Shown: in pieces, positions 33,856-43,645 of the stretch
How the letters are laid out: every line of letters starts with the position of its first letter
Numbering within the stretch: position 1 is the first letter of the stretch
Assembly (NCBI GenBank): GCA_022843385.1
Contig: JALHNT010000008.1
Coordinates: forward strand, 1-64,000
Reading direction: 5' to 3'
Origin: Anaerolineae bacterium
GTDB lineage: Bacteria > Chloroflexota > Anaerolineae > Aggregatilineales > Phototrophicaceae
Length of the DNA: 64,000 nucleotides
Notes under the pieces: generated by a model
The model's input: the letters and a program-made list of their open reading frames with translations, nothing else
What the model was told of the DNA's origin: nothing
Database searches by the model: none
Position numbers and translations under genes: made by a program

Positions 33856-34055
33856 CCTGTATCCTTCTGAGTACTGCTCGATAACATCTTTTTCAGGCGT
33901 TTGTTGAACTCGCTGCGCGTCAGCATCACCTGCCGTCCACAGCCAGCGCAGCGCAGGCCGATATCTGCGCCAATGCGATAGACGACCCATTCATCGCTGC
34001 CGCACGGATGCGGCTTCTTCATCTGAACCCGGTCGCCGACGGAAATCGGCTGCAT
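33852..34055 (-). CDS. DUF951 family protein
   Basis: A small basic protein of about 67 residues. VGDRVQMKKPHPCGSDEWVVYRIGADIGLRCAGCGRQVMLTRSEFNKRLKK is split here only for description: the key parts are KKPHPCGS, GADI, CAGCGRQVML and the basic tail. All are hallmarks of DUF951, seen widely in Firmicutes and Chloroflexota. The Cys residues suggest zinc binding, and the function is unknown. ATG at 34055 is nine bases from GAAGGG. It is coupled by ATGA to the glycosyltransferase. Confidence 0.85.
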   Translation of the reverse strand: MQPISVGDRVQMKKPHPCGSDEWVVYRIGADIGLRCAGCGRQVMLTRSEFNKRLKKMLSSSTQKDTG

Positions 34056-34147
34056 AGCGATCATCCCTTCTGCGCAGGCGAATTCTAACATAGACAACCC
34101 ACTGACGGGCGGAATGTCACGCATTTCCTGTTATGAGCAGATCCTCA

Positions 34148-34525
34148 TCAGCTAGGGTGGGCAATGGTCGTCATCAGGCTGATGTTGCGGGTGGTGCTGT
34201 AGAGCCGCGAATACTGCACGATCACCGGCACATCTGAACGAAGGCGCGTGCCATAGGGTGTATCCAGCGGCAGCGACTTGCCGCCGGTGTTCTGTGGATC
34301 ATCCATGCGGACATGGATGCAGCGCTTGGCCGGAATGGTCACCGCCGCGTTTTCAATTGGGTCGCGGTCAGCAAAGTAAAAGTCCAGCAGCAGATGGGCA
34401 TCCTGATCGGTGACATTCATGACACAGATCGACTCGTGATTCTTGTAGACCGGATCATTTTCCAGCGGCGTCGCCAGATAACCATCGGGGATGAACCACA
34501 GCGTTGAACCTTCGGCGGACATCAT
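34148..34525 (-). CDS. Anabaena sensory rhodopsin transducer (ASRT) family protein
   Basis: A 125-residue all-beta protein. It matches the ASRT family in order: TLWFIPDGYLATP near the start, the YKNHESICVMNVTDQDAHLLLDFYFADRDP segment (core HESICVMN and DAHLLL), PAKRCIHVRMDDP, and DVPVIVQYSRLYST. In Anabaena the transducer is a soluble tetramer that binds the rhodopsin. No rhodopsin gene is here, so another ligand, perhaps a sugar-like metabolite, is more likely. ATG at 34525 is eight bases from AGGAG. Confidence 0.85.
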   Translation of the reverse strand: MMSAEGSTLWFIPDGYLATPLENDPVYKNHESICVMNVTDQDAHLLLDFYFADRDPIENAAVTIPAKRCIHVRMDDPQNTGGKSLPLDTPYGTRLRSDVPVIVQYSRLYSTTRNISLMTTIAHPS

Positions 34526-34634
34526 GATTGTTGCTCCTGAATAAGCTCTTTTCGACACCCTTTGACGATACCGCTGAATCCGGCTGTACGGCAACTGTGT
34601 ACAATAGAGTGGTTGGATAGTCCTGAGGTGGATG

Positions 34635-37082
34635 ATGCGCGGTTTGCTCGGCCTGGTACTGATCTTCGCCTTGATCCTGACTGCCCAAGCCCAGGATGAC
34701 TCAGCCTATCGCTTGCGCTATCCCACAGCCGAAGCGGTTCTGCAAACGGTTGTCGATGAGGCTCCTGACCTTCAAAGTGAGTTGACCAGCCCTTTCTTCG
34801 CCAACTCGTTTTCAACGATCAGCGAGGTGGTTCTTTATCGTTATCCCGATTTCTCGCAGACTCCTTTTCGGTCACTGCTACAAGCCTATGATGCGCTTGA
34901 CTTGGGGAGAACCGATGTCATTCAGCGTGGGGAATGGGTGCGGCGAATGGTCGCAGCCTGGATTCTTGAACGGGGGATTGACCTCGCTGCCACAACCAAA
35001 ATCACCTTTGAGGATTTTCACATCACCGTCATCCCGCGCGACTTCAACAGCGATGGCGTGAACGAATACCTGCTTGATATGACCAAAGGCGAGCCGGTTG
35101 ATCGTGAGCGCTGTGTAGAACAGGCCGAGGTTGTGGATTATCTTGTCGCACAAGAGACGCCAACCGGATACCGCTTTATCGAGACCGGACTGCCCTGGAA
35201 GGGAAACGCACCCTCCGGGCGCTACAGCTACGGCGATGGCGGCATCGTTGAAGAGCGTTTTGAGGACCTGAATGGTGATGGTCTGCCGGAATGGGTCGTG
35301 CTGATCAGTGGGGAGACAGCCGGCGGGCCGGGTATGGGCTACGTGGATTATGGGCAGTTGTTTGTGTTAGGCTGGCAGCAGGATGGATTGGTTGATCTGG
35401 TCCCTGAATATGATCCCGTGTCAGGCAATCACGCGGATACTACCCTGTTCGGTGCGCCAGAAGCGGATTGTAGTGAAACCGGACCTTACCCATTGACTGT
35501 TTCCTGGGAATTCCTCAAGCCGGATAGCGCTACACCCGCGCGGATTCTTCAATCGCAACGATTTGAAGATAACTGGAAGTGCCAACGAACCGAGACAAGG
35601 ACTTTCGAATGGGACGCCGCAACACAGCGCTATCACTATGTTGAAACAGGCATAGTCTATGCCGAAGCAACACAAAACTGCGTCCAGCGGAATGCTGAGG
35701 AGATCATGTGGACAGGGGACTATGCGGCTGCCATTCCCATCTTCGAGCGCGCCCTGACGCTGGAAACTCTGGATGTTAACCTCGACGAGTCCTTTAACTA
35801 TCCCCGATCCTTGAATCAATACCTGCGCGCCCGATTGGCTTTGGCTTATCTGATGACTGGACAAGGTGATCGGGCTGACCCGCTGCTCGAAGCGTTGACC
35901 AATGAAACCATTCAGGATGTTGCCATTGATCGATTAGTCGATGCCCTCAGCACATCACGGGAAAACAACCTGTCCCCGCTCGAAATCTGTGTTGCAGCCT
36001 ACGGCCGTTTCACCTTTGAGTCGTATCCTGCGACCGACCGAATACCACAGATTCGCGTCGGCTATACCGGTGACGATCTCTTCTACAATGGCAACAATCC
36101 TTATCAACCGGAAAACATCGGCTGTGATGCTCCAGGTCTGCTGCGCTCCACACTCGATGCAAAACCTATCGAGATCGGTCTTTCACCAGTTACCTACCTG
36201 CAAAACCTCGGTCTCGCGGTGCAGCGTTCGCTCGAAACCGATTTGAATGACGATGGTGTGTCGGAATGGTTGATTTGGCCGAACATAGCTGGCGTTGAAA
36301 TATTCTTCGTGCCACATGACACGAACTATGACACCTTTTTTACCAACCTGGACCCCTATGCTCAAGCGACAGATATGGATGAACTAGACTTACCGAACAG
36401 TAGCTCCGCGTTAGCATTCGTCAGACCTTCGCTTGTACCATTCCAGCCCTGGAGGGGTACATACTCAATTCTGGCCGATAGTTTGCAAGGCCCAACCGCA
36501 TGTTCGTTACAGAATGATGCCCAATCCTTCATTTATGCGGTGAGTCTGCTGCGCTGGCAGGGCAGGGATTTTGTGCCGCTCTTTCAGGAATGGCAATGTG
36601 GGACAACGCTGAAGGGGATTTTTAGTCCCTCTGCGGATGCCCTTACATTGATGCAGGTTGAGTGTCTGGATGGTTACTGCACCGAATCGATAACCCAACC
36701 GGAGACCTATCGGTGGGATGCCGGGCGCGGCACTTATGTTGCACCCACCCCTTTCGAATCGACAGCGCAACCAACCTCAGCCCCGCAGCCAACGCCAACC
36801 CCGCAACCCTATCCCCAATATCACTCTCCATACTCTGCCTTCGTTCAACGCGACTTTGCAGCCATAGTAGGCATGACGTCGGCAGGACTGATGATGAACC
36901 CAGATGATAATCTGGATGACCAGTTGGGCAATTACTATCTACGCGCCCTGGCTCTGGAAGCCCTCGGTCAGCCTGATGATGCGTTGGCAATGTATGTTGC
37001 GATCACCCAAACTGCGCCGGCATCATTCTGGGGCAGTTTGGCTGCTTTGCATTTCGAGTCGGTTGAAGCGGAAAGCAACTGA
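34635..37082 (+). CDS. Large secreted protein with Ca-binding-like DxNxDG repeats
   Basis: About 815 residues. The signal peptide (MRGLLGLVLIFALILTAQA/Q) is well formed. GAGG is six bases from ATG 34635 (34632 is an alternative). The body carries at least three DxNxDGxxE motifs (DFNSDGVNEYLL, DLNGDGLPEWVV, DLNDDGVSEWLI), the calcium-loop pattern of FG-GAP/VCBS-type proteins. TPR-like helical segments surround residues 355-430 (AIPIFERALTLETL) and the C-terminus (YYLRALALEALGQPDDALAMYVAI), and a Pro/Thr/Gln linker lies near 715-735. It is extracytoplasmic; the function is unknown. TACAAT at 34600-34605 is a plausible -10. Confidence 0.7.
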   Translation: MRGLLGLVLIFALILTAQAQDDSAYRLRYPTAEAVLQTVVDEAPDLQSELTSPFFANSFSTISEVVLYRYPDFSQTPFRSLLQAYDALDLGRTDVIQRGEWVRRMVAAWILERGIDLAATTKITFEDFHITVIPRDFNSDGVNEYLLDMTKGEPVDRERCVEQAEVVDYLVAQETPTGYRFIETGLPWKGNAPSGRYSYGDGGIVEERFEDLNGDGLPEWVVLISGETAGGPGMGYVDYGQLFVLGWQQDGLVDLVPEYDPVSGNHADTTLFGAPEADCSETGPYPLTVSWEFLKPDSATPARILQSQRFEDNWKCQRTETRTFEWDAATQRYHYVETGIVYAEATQNCVQRNAEEIMWTGDYAAAIPIFERALTLETLDVNLDESFNYPRSLNQYLRARLALAYLMTGQGDRADPLLEALTNETIQDVAIDRLVDALSTSRENNLSPLEICVAAYGRFTFESYPATDRIPQIRVGYTGDDLFYNGNNPYQPENIGCDAPGLLRSTLDAKPIEIGLSPVTYLQNLGLAVQRSLETDLNDDGVSEWLIWPNIAGVEIFFVPHDTNYDTFFTNLDPYAQATDMDELDLPNSSSALAFVRPSLVPFQPWRGTYSILADSLQGPTACSLQNDAQSFIYAVSLLRWQGRDFVPLFQEWQCGTTLKGIFSPSADALTLMQVECLDGYCTESITQPETYRWDAGRGTYVAPTPFESTAQPTSAPQPTPTPQPYPQYHSPYSAFVQRDFAAIVGMTSAGLMMNPDDNLDDQLGNYYLRALALEALGQPDDALAMYVAITQTAPASFWGSLAALHFESVEAESN

Positions 37083-37123
37083 TCCGCCAAATATGAGAAA
37101 GTGCCGAAATTCACAATTCTTTA

Positions 37124-37152
37124 TTGACAGCCGATGTGAACTGAGTTATAAA
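37124..37152 (+). promoter_or_regulatory. rpoB upstream promoter P1
   Basis: TTGACA (37124-37129), a 17-base spacer and TATAAA (37147-37152). It starts about 40 bases after the stop codon of the preceding gene, so it should transcribe a long rpoB leader. The 422-base spacer 37083-37504 has no gene; between P1 and P2 it contains a GAGGGGG/CCCCCTC hairpin (37259-37278). Confidence 0.6.
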
Positions 37153-37330
37153 TTGGAATAGATCGAAAGCAAACGAAATCACACATCGCACTCGACATCC
37201 CGTTTCGCTGCACTCAACATCGCGCTCACCCTTCATCGCCGCTTTCGTTTGTTTTCACGAGGGGGGTAACACCCCCTCTCCAACCCTCTCTCCATATGCC
37301 CACTCGCTTAAACTCGCTTCAATTCACTTG

Positions 37331-37359
37331 TTGACAACCCATTTATTTTCGTCTATACT
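37331..37359 (+). promoter_or_regulatory. rpoB proximal promoter P2
   Basis: Consensus TTGACA (37331-37336), a 17-base spacer and TATACT (37354-37359). Transcription would start near 37366, about 140 bases before the rpoB start. It is the best-matching promoter in the window. Confidence 0.7.
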
Positions 37360-37504
37360 GACCATTCGCATAATTCCCGTTGTTGACTGGTCATGCTGGT
37401 AACAACTCGTAGTTTTCCCCAACCGTGTACGACAGTACGCGAGCAATCCCAAAATCCTATATTGGATTCTGCACGTCCCTCGTTTGTTACAAGGAGTGGT
37501 GGAT

Positions 37505-40500
37505 TTGGACAGACTAAAGAACGTCAAGAACTACGCCCGTACCCCGGATGCGCTGGCGCTACCCTCACTGATCGAGGTTCAACTCGAGTCGTTCCGGTGG
37601 TTTCAGGAAGTTGGTCTGGCTGAATTATTCGACGAGATCAGCCCGATTGAGAGCTTCAATGGCAACCTGAAGCTGTATCTCCCCGGTAACCGCAAGGAAG
37701 CCCAGGAATTGGGGCTCAAATACTGGTTTGAAGAGCCCAAGTACAACATGGAAGTCTGCCTGGAGCGCGATATGTCGTTCTCCGCTCCACTGTACGCGCG
37801 CGTGGCGCTGGTCAACCGTGAACAGGGTGACGAAGTGCTGCTCTCCGACATCTTCATGGGCGACTTCCCGGTGATGACTGAAAAAGGCACGTTCATCATC
37901 AATGGCACCGAGCGTGTGGTGGTCAGCCAGCTCATTCGTTCGCCCGGTGTGTATTTCGGCGCGGATGAAGACCGCACCACCGGACGCCTGCTCTCCAATT
38001 CCAAACTCATCCCGGATCGTGGGGCGTGGATGGAATTCGAGACGCGCAAAAATGATTATCTGACGATCAAGTTCAACCGCAAGCGCACCATCCCGGTGAC
38101 CATCCTGCTGCGTGCCCTGGCGGCTGTCAGCGACGGGATGCCGGAAGAGCTCTCGCCCATCAAGACCGGCAGCAACGAAGAGCTGATGGCGCTCTATGCT
38201 CATGTCGATAACAACCCCGATCACCAGTTCATCGCTGGTTCGATCAAGATGGAACCGGTCTGGGACCTCAAGCGCGATCAGACGGTGGCCGAAGCCGCGC
38301 TGCTCGAATTCTACAAGCGTATGCGCCCCGGCGACCCGCCCACGCTGGATAATGCCCGCGAATACCTCTTCAGCCAGTTGTTCGATCAGCGCCGCTATGA
38401 CCTGGAGCGCGTCGGACGCTACAAGCTGAATCAACGCCTGGGGCTGGACACCCAGATTTCGCGCCGCATCCGCACCGTGACCAAAGCGGATATTGTCAAG
38501 CTGGTCGAGCGCATGATCCTCATCAACACTGGTCAGGCCGGGCCGGATGACATCGATCATCTGGGCAACCGCCGCGTCAAGACCGTTGGCGAGCTGATTC
38601 AGAACAAGCTGCGTGTCGGTCTGCGCCGCACCGAGCGCGTTGTCAAGGAACGTATGTCGATCCGCGAGTCGGAAAATCTGTCGCCGGTGACACTGGTCAA
38701 CATCCGTCCGGTGGTGGCCGCCATCCGCGAATTCTTCGGCTCGTCACAGCTCTCGCAGTTCATGGAACAGACCAATCCGCTGGCCGAACTGACGCACAAG
38801 CGCACGCTCTCGGCGCTGGGGCCGGGCGGTCTGCGCCGCGAACGCGCCGGCTTCGATGTCCGCGATGTGCATCACAGCCATTACGGACGCATCTGCCCGA
38901 TTGAGACGCCGGAAGGCCCGAACATCGGTCTGATCGGACGTCTCGCCAGCTATGCTCGCGTCAACGAGTACGGCTTCGTCGAAACACCCTACCGCCAGGT
39001 CATCAAGTTCATGGCCGTTGATGACGCTGATCTGCTGGGGCGCAAGGTGCGCGAGGATGTCGAGGACAAGGATGGCCGCGTCCTCATCGAAAACGATGAG
39101 GTCATTACCGAGAACACCATCAAGAAGCTGAAGAAAGCCGGCCTGGAACAGGTGCCGGTGATGCCCTTCGTCGGCGAGGGGATCGTCTATCTCTCGGCGG
39201 ACTCGGAAGATCACTACATCATCGCCCAGGCCAACTCGCCGGTCGATGAGAAGCGCCAGTTCGTCAACGAGCGCGTCTCGGCCCGCAGCAACCAGAAGTT
39301 CATGGTGATGTCGTCGCGCCGAGTCGATTACATGGATGTCGCGCCGCGCCAGATCGTCGGCATCAGCGCCGCCCTCATCCCCTTCCTGGAACATGACGAC
39401 GCCAACCGCGCTCTGATGGGTTCCAACATGCAGCGCCAGGCTGTGCCGCTGCTCAAGCCGGATGTGCCGATTGTCAGCACCGGCATGGAGAGCATGGCGG
39501 CCTATGACAGCGGTCAGGTACTCGTGGCCGACCGCAATGGCGAAGTCGTCAGCGTTCAGGGTGATCGCGTCATCCTGCGCCTGGAAGACGGCAGCGAACA
39601 CATCTACCGCCTGCGTAAATTCAACCGTTCCAACCAATCGACCTGTATCGACCAGCGTCCGATTGTCTTCAAGGGACAGTTCATTCATAAGGGCGACATC
39701 ATCGCCGACAGCTCCTCCACCGATCACGGTCATCTGGCGCTCGGTCACGATGTGCTGGGTGCCTTCCTGTCGTGGGACGGCGGCAACTACGAAGACGCGC
39801 TGCTCATCAGCGAGGACATGCTGCGGAACGACAAGTTCACCAGCATCCATATCGAGAAGCACGAAATCGAAGCCCGCGATACCAAGCTGGGCCCGGAAGA
39901 AATCACCTACGACATTCCCAACGTCGGTGAGGATGCGCTGAAGGATCTGGACGAATTTGGTATCGTCCGCATCGGCGCGGAAGTCGGCCCGAATGACATT
40001 CTGGTCGGCAAGATCACCCCCAAAGGTGAGAAGGAACTCAGCCCGGAAGAGAAGCTGCTGCGGGCGATCTTCGGCGAACAGGCGCGTGAAGTGAAGGACT
40101 CGTCGCTGCGGTTGCCGCATGGCGAGAAGGGCAAGGTCGTCGATGTCAAGACCTTCACCCGTGAAGAACATCCCGATCTGCCAGCCGGTGTCGAGAAGAT
40201 GGTGCGCGTGGCTGTCGCTCAGAAGCGTAAGCTGACCGTCGGCGACAAGATGGCCGGTCGGCATGGGAACAAGGGCGTCATTTCCAAGATCGTCCCGATT
40301 GAGGATATGCCCTATCTGGCCGATGGTCGCGTCTGCGAAATCATCCTCAATCCGCTCGGTGTGCCAGGTCGTATGAATATCGGCCAGGTGCTGGAAATCC
40401 ATCTCGGCTGGGCTTCGGATCGGCTGGGCTTCCGCGCCATCACCCCGGTGTTCGATGGGGCGAAGGAATCGGAAATTCAGGCGGAACTGGCGCGCGCCTG

Positions 40501-41437
40501 GATGATCGACAAATCGTGGCACGACATCAGTGACCGCGCCTGGGACTGGATCAAGCAGTTCAACTACAACCCGGAAGAACTGGAAGACGAGAACGAAGTA
40601 CGCCGCCTTTACATCCATAACTGGTTGAGCGGCAGCGAATTCTACGATGCCGACAAGCTGTTGACCGACACCATCTATGCCCGCCGCGCGGTGCTGCGCG
40701 AGTGGCTGCTGGAAAAAGGCTACGATGCCGACTCAGCCTTGATCTGGGACCCGCAAGGCATCAGCTCGCCCGAACGTCTGCGCCGCGATCAGGTGATGAT
40801 GGATGCCGGGATGCGCGAGTGGATCAAATGGGCTGACCCGGAACGTGAGATTCCGGCGGAACTGACCGGTAAAGCGCTCATCCAGTTTGCCGATGCTGTC
40901 ATGTTCCAGACCGGCAAGCCGCTGCCGATCTACGGCAAGCACACGCTCTATGATGGACGCACCGGCGAACCGTTTGACCGTCCAGTGACCGTTGGCCTGA
41001 TCCATATGCTCAAGCTGGCGCATCTGGTCGAAGACAAAGTTCACGCCCGTTCAACTGGCCCGTATAGCCTGGTCACTCAGCAGCCGTTGGGCGGCAAGGC
41101 GCAGTTCGGTGGTCAGCGCTTCGGCGAAATGGAAGTGTGGGCGCTGGAAGCCTATGGCGCGGCCTACACCCTGCAAGAGATGCTGACGGTCAAATCCGAT
41201 GATGTGCAGGGGCGCGTTAAGACCTACGAAGCCATCGTCAAGGGCGAGCCGATTGAAGAGCCGGGCATCCCCACCAGCTTCCGTGTGCTGGTGAAGGAAT
41301 TGCAAAGCCTGGGTCTGTCGGTGGAAGCCATCGGCGAAAGCGGCGAGATCATCCGCTTTGGCAAGGACGAGGAGAAGGCACGGATGCCGCGCATGGGCAC
41401 CGGTCTGCTCAGTCTGGCCGAAGAGACCATGGACTAA
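37505..41437 (+). CDS. rpoB: RNA polymerase beta subunit
   Basis: About 1310 residues, covering the whole beta subunit: [20 protein letters not shown], the rifampicin region [33 protein letters not shown] (key residues FMEQTNP and HKRTLS), [27 protein letters not shown] and the C-terminal [26 protein letters not shown] at 37505 is eight bases from AAGGAG and gives MDRLKNVKN; the in-frame TTG at 37484 lies upstream of that ribosome-binding site. Two promoters precede it and a strong terminator follows it. Unusually, neither rplL upstream nor rpoC downstream is present. E. coli positions Asp516, Asn518 and Arg529 are Glu, Thr and Thr here. Confidence 0.97.
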   Translation: MDRLKNVKNYARTPDALALPSLIEVQLESFRWFQEVGLAELFDEISPIESFNGNLKLYLPGNRKEAQELGLKYWFEEPKYNMEVCLERDMSFSAPLYARVALVNREQGDEVLLSDIFMGDFPVMTEKGTFIINGTERVVVSQLIRSPGVYFGADEDRTTGRLLSNSKLIPDRGAWMEFETRKNDYLTIKFNRKRTIPVTILLRALAAVSDGMPEELSPIKTGSNEELMALYAHVDNNPDHQFIAGSIKMEPVWDLKRDQTVAEAALLEFYKRMRPGDPPTLDNAREYLFSQLFDQRRYDLERVGRYKLNQRLGLDTQISRRIRTVTKADIVKLVERMILINTGQAGPDDIDHLGNRRVKTVGELIQNKLRVGLRRTERVVKERMSIRESENLSPVTLVNIRPVVAAIREFFGSSQLSQFMEQTNPLAELTHKRTLSALGPGGLRRERAGFDVRDVHHSHYGRICPIETPEGPNIGLIGRLASYARVNEYGFVETPYRQVIKFMAVDDADLLGRKVREDVEDKDGRVLIENDEVITENTIKKLKKAGLEQVPVMPFVGEGIVYLSADSEDHYIIAQANSPVDEKRQFVNERVSARSNQKFMVMSSRRVDYMDVAPRQIVGISAALIPFLEHDDANRALMGSNMQRQAVPLLKPDVPIVSTGMESMAAYDSGQVLVADRNGEVVSVQGDRVILRLEDGSEHIYRLRKFNRSNQSTCIDQRPIVFKGQFIHKGDIIADSSSTDHGHLALGHDVLGAFLSWDGGNYEDALLISEDMLRNDKFTSIHIEKHEIEARDTKLGPEEITYDIPNVGEDALKDLDEFGIVRIGAEVGPNDILVGKITPKGEKELSPEEKLLRAIFGEQAREVKDSSLRLPHGEKGKVVDVKTFTREEHPDLPAGVEKMVRVAVAQKRKLTVGDKMAGRHGNKGVISKIVPIEDMPYLADGRVCEIILNPLGVPGRMNIGQVLEIHLGWASDRLGFRAITPVFDGAKESEIQAELARAWMIDKSWHDISDRAWDWIKQFNYNPEELEDENEVRRLYIHNWLSGSEFYDADKLLTDTIYARRAVLREWLLEKGYDADSALIWDPQGISSPERLRRDQVMMDAGMREWIKWADPEREIPAELTGKALIQFADAVMFQTGKPLPIYGKHTLYDGRTGEPFDRPVTVGLIHMLKLAHLVEDKVHARSTGPYSLVTQQPLGGKAQFGGQRFGEMEVWALEAYGAAYTLQEMLTVKSDDVQGRVKTYEAIVKGEPIEEPGIPTSFRVLVKELQSLGLSVEAIGESGEIIRFGKDEEKARMPRMGTGLLSLAEETMD

Positions 41438-41462
41438 GCCGGGCACATTCAATCCCGATCAG

Positions 41463-41492
41463 AACGCCGTATCCCTGTGATGCGGCGTTTTT
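41463..41492 (+). terminator. rpoB intrinsic terminator
   Basis: AACGCCGTATC (41463-41473) pairs with GATGCGGCGTT (41479-41489) through an 11-bp stem with one wobble and a CCTGT loop. It ends in a TTTTT tract (41488-41492). It lies 26 bases after the rpoB stop and closes the transcript before the convergent gene. Confidence 0.8.
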
Positions 41493-41526
41493 GTTGCCAT
41501 GAGCGCCGCAACCCGCCAGCCTACGA

Positions 41527-42975
41527 CTACGGCGGGGTCAGGTTAGCCACGCTGTCGGTCTCGCCGGCGGCGGGCTGGCGCAAATGACCGGCCTGCGCGG
41601 CGAATTGTTGCAGCATGGTGTTCATCTGCTCGACTGGCTCCATCAGTTGATCTTCGGTCACGGCTGGCGTACCGGCTGGCGTTCCCGCCCCGATGGTCGC
41701 CCGTTCGGCGTCGGTCGTCATGCCGCTGGCGAGGCTGGGGCGCGAGATGAATACAATCTCTTCAACATCGGCCACCTGAGTCAGATCAAAGACATGCCCG
41801 GCCACCCGTCCACCAGCAGTATTGCCTTCAATAGTCGAAATGCGGTAGCCATCCAGCCGTTCCACCATCGTCGTATGGCTCTGCGAACTGCCGCTGAAGG
41901 CATTGGCGTTGGAACTGCCGCGCCGCACGATCATGATGTCACCGGCCTGGGGGCGGATGTGATTGGTGAAGAAATCATCCACCGCTTGTTGCGCCGTCTG
42001 GTCGGTGACCTGCCCGTTGGCGATCCGCTGCAAGCGGGTTCGCAGCGCCGCGAACGGACTGGTAGCTGGAGCAGTCGTCCCACCCGTGATACCGGCAAAG
42101 TCGCCGCCATAAGCGGTGTCGTAATTCAACTCATTGTTCATGGCGACCGGGTTGGCGATGCGATAACCGGAAGCGGCTAACACCCCGTTGTCGCCGCGCA
42201 GCCGTGACAGGGCGGTGGTGGCAAAGCGCGAACACCATTCCATCGCGCTGCCGCCGGTATAGGCATCCACCATATGCCCACGATTGGAAGTGCTGGCTCC
42301 AGCAGCGTTCACTTCCCAGTTGCGCGCACCCTGATGATAGATGTTCCCCAGCAGGAATTCGGTGCGGGCGAAAGCGGCGGTCACGCGACCCAGGATGCGG
42401 GTCTTCTCGTCCATGCCAGGGTTGGCCTGTTGGATGAAGGTGTTGACCAACGGTGGATAGGTATTCAGTTGAGCGCGGACGTAATCGATCAGCGCGTCAG
42501 TGGCGGCACGATGAGCAGCCGTATCGGTAGCCGCTGTCACATTGGCGAGCAGTTCAGTCATTCGGCCATTGCGGGCACGATGATCGACTTCCTGACGAAT
42601 AATTTGCAGGTTCTCAGCCGCCGCCAGATGCAGCGGATCGGTGGGCGGGCGAACCAGCATTTCTTGTTGCAGCGCGGCTACACACTCTTGCAACTGCGGG
42701 TCGGTCAGCCGGCGGGCGAATTCGCGGGTGATGCAGGTGGTTGTCACGGCGCGGACATGGGGCGGTTGCACTGTCAACAGCCCCGGCGCACTCTGGCGCA
42801 TAATCCAGCGCTGCACGGCGGCGTTGCCGATCTGTCGCTGGAGACTCAGGACAGTTTCCGGCGTGACCTGGTCGTAGTCCAGCGTTTCCATCGCTGGCGC
42901 ATCGGTTATGGGGGATGATACAGGCGATGTCCGGCGCGTCTCTGGTTTATGCGTCCGTTCAGCCGAGTCAGGCAT
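41527..42975 (-). CDS. LQxxxGN-tagged protein with CHAP/NlpC-like cysteine hydrolase domain
   Basis: 482 residues, no signal peptide. The polar tail (1-40) is followed by TVLSLQRQIGNAAVQRWIM (41-59), the same tag as in the proteins at 31419 and 62314. A helical middle section follows. The C-terminal half has a papain-like amidase pattern: MEWCSRFATTAL (Cys248), RPQAGDIMIVRRG, SQSHTTMVERL (His367) and ISTIEGNTAGGR (Glu383 or Asn385). This order fits CHAP/NlpC-P60 peptidoglycan amidases or endopeptidases. Possible role: cell-wall-cutting effector of a delivery system. It converges on rpoB, behind that gene's terminator. Confidence 0.7.
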   Translation of the reverse strand: MPDSAERTHKPETRRTSPVSSPITDAPAMETLDYDQVTPETVLSLQRQIGNAAVQRWIMRQSAPGLLTVQPPHVRAVTTTCITREFARRLTDPQLQECVAALQQEMLVRPPTDPLHLAAAENLQIIRQEVDHRARNGRMTELLANVTAATDTAAHRAATDALIDYVRAQLNTYPPLVNTFIQQANPGMDEKTRILGRVTAAFARTEFLLGNIYHQGARNWEVNAAGASTSNRGHMVDAYTGGSAMEWCSRFATTALSRLRGDNGVLAASGYRIANPVAMNNELNYDTAYGGDFAGITGGTTAPATSPFAALRTRLQRIANGQVTDQTAQQAVDDFFTNHIRPQAGDIMIVRRGSSNANAFSGSSQSHTTMVERLDGYRISTIEGNTAGGRVAGHVFDLTQVADVEEIVFISRPSLASGMTTDAERATIGAGTPAGTPAVTEDQLMEPVEQMNTMLQQFAAQAGHLRQPAAGETDSVANLTPP

Positions 42976-43083
42976 GGCAACACCTCCAGATTGACCTTTT
43001 CAGACACTCTGATTGTATGCCGAAATATTTCAGATGCAACGAGAAATAAGGGCTATACGGGCCTGATAAACAGGTAAGAACAG

Positions 43084-43105
43084 GTAATCTAACGAAATAG
43101 ATTAC
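43084..43105. repeat. Small palindrome
   Basis: GTAATCTA (43084-43091) and TAGATTAC (43098-43105) form a perfect 8-bp stem around ACGAAA. It lies in the 670-base gap 42976-43645, which otherwise contains only the transposase relic at 43220-43426. Confidence 0.35.
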
Positions 43106-43219
43106 GGATATTTTCCGCAGCTTACTCTAGAGGGTGTAATGCACTTTAGAAAGAAACTGCCATACAGTGGACGAAACGATGGGGCATCAGGGTAACAAAG
43201 GCCAAGAAATGCAAACCCT

Positions 43220-43426
43220 TCAACAGATGTCCCAAGGTGTCCACGGGTCATTGGGCATCATCCGCCACGGGATGCCACCGCGCACGATATAGCGCAGGCC
43301 GTTGAACACCTCGCGCAGTCGGTGTTCCGGCTGCGGAGCCTCTTCACTCATCAGCGTCAGCTAGGGCGCGACGAACGCCCACTCGTCATCACTTACATCA
43401 CTGGGATAGGTTTTTCTCTCATTCAT
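43220..43426 (-). pseudogene. IS5-family transposase N-terminal relic
   Basis: On the minus strand an ATG at 43426 opens MNERKTYPSDVSDDEWAFVAP, then an in-frame TAG, then LTLMSEEAPQPEHRLREVFNG and RYIVRGGIPWRMMPND (three adjoining pieces), ending in TGA. This is the start of an IS5/IS4-group transposase (DUF4096-type N-terminal domain). The internal stop and the loss of the DDE catalytic part show it is dead. No terminal inverted repeats were recognised. It marks an old insertion between the CHAP-like gene and ndh. Confidence 0.75.
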
Positions 43427-43645
43427 CCTGCTGGTTCATCATTTCTCGTTACAAAAGTGTGCTTCCCATAACCGAACCGGATAACATGGTTCCGAACCAA
43501 CAGGGTTGGTTGGATACCTATCTCCCCCTCCCGCCGCACACCCATCATCTCCTCATTTTTACCGAAAGGCGGACGAGGTAAGACTTGAACAGTGCGAAGC
43601 TTCTAACGATAGTTCAGAATTTCACAAAGTTCAGGAGCACACACC

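Noticed and set aside
38744..40618. Long open frame antisense to rpoB (624 codons)
   Set aside because: Opposite the most conserved part of RpoB; its predicted product has no family features.
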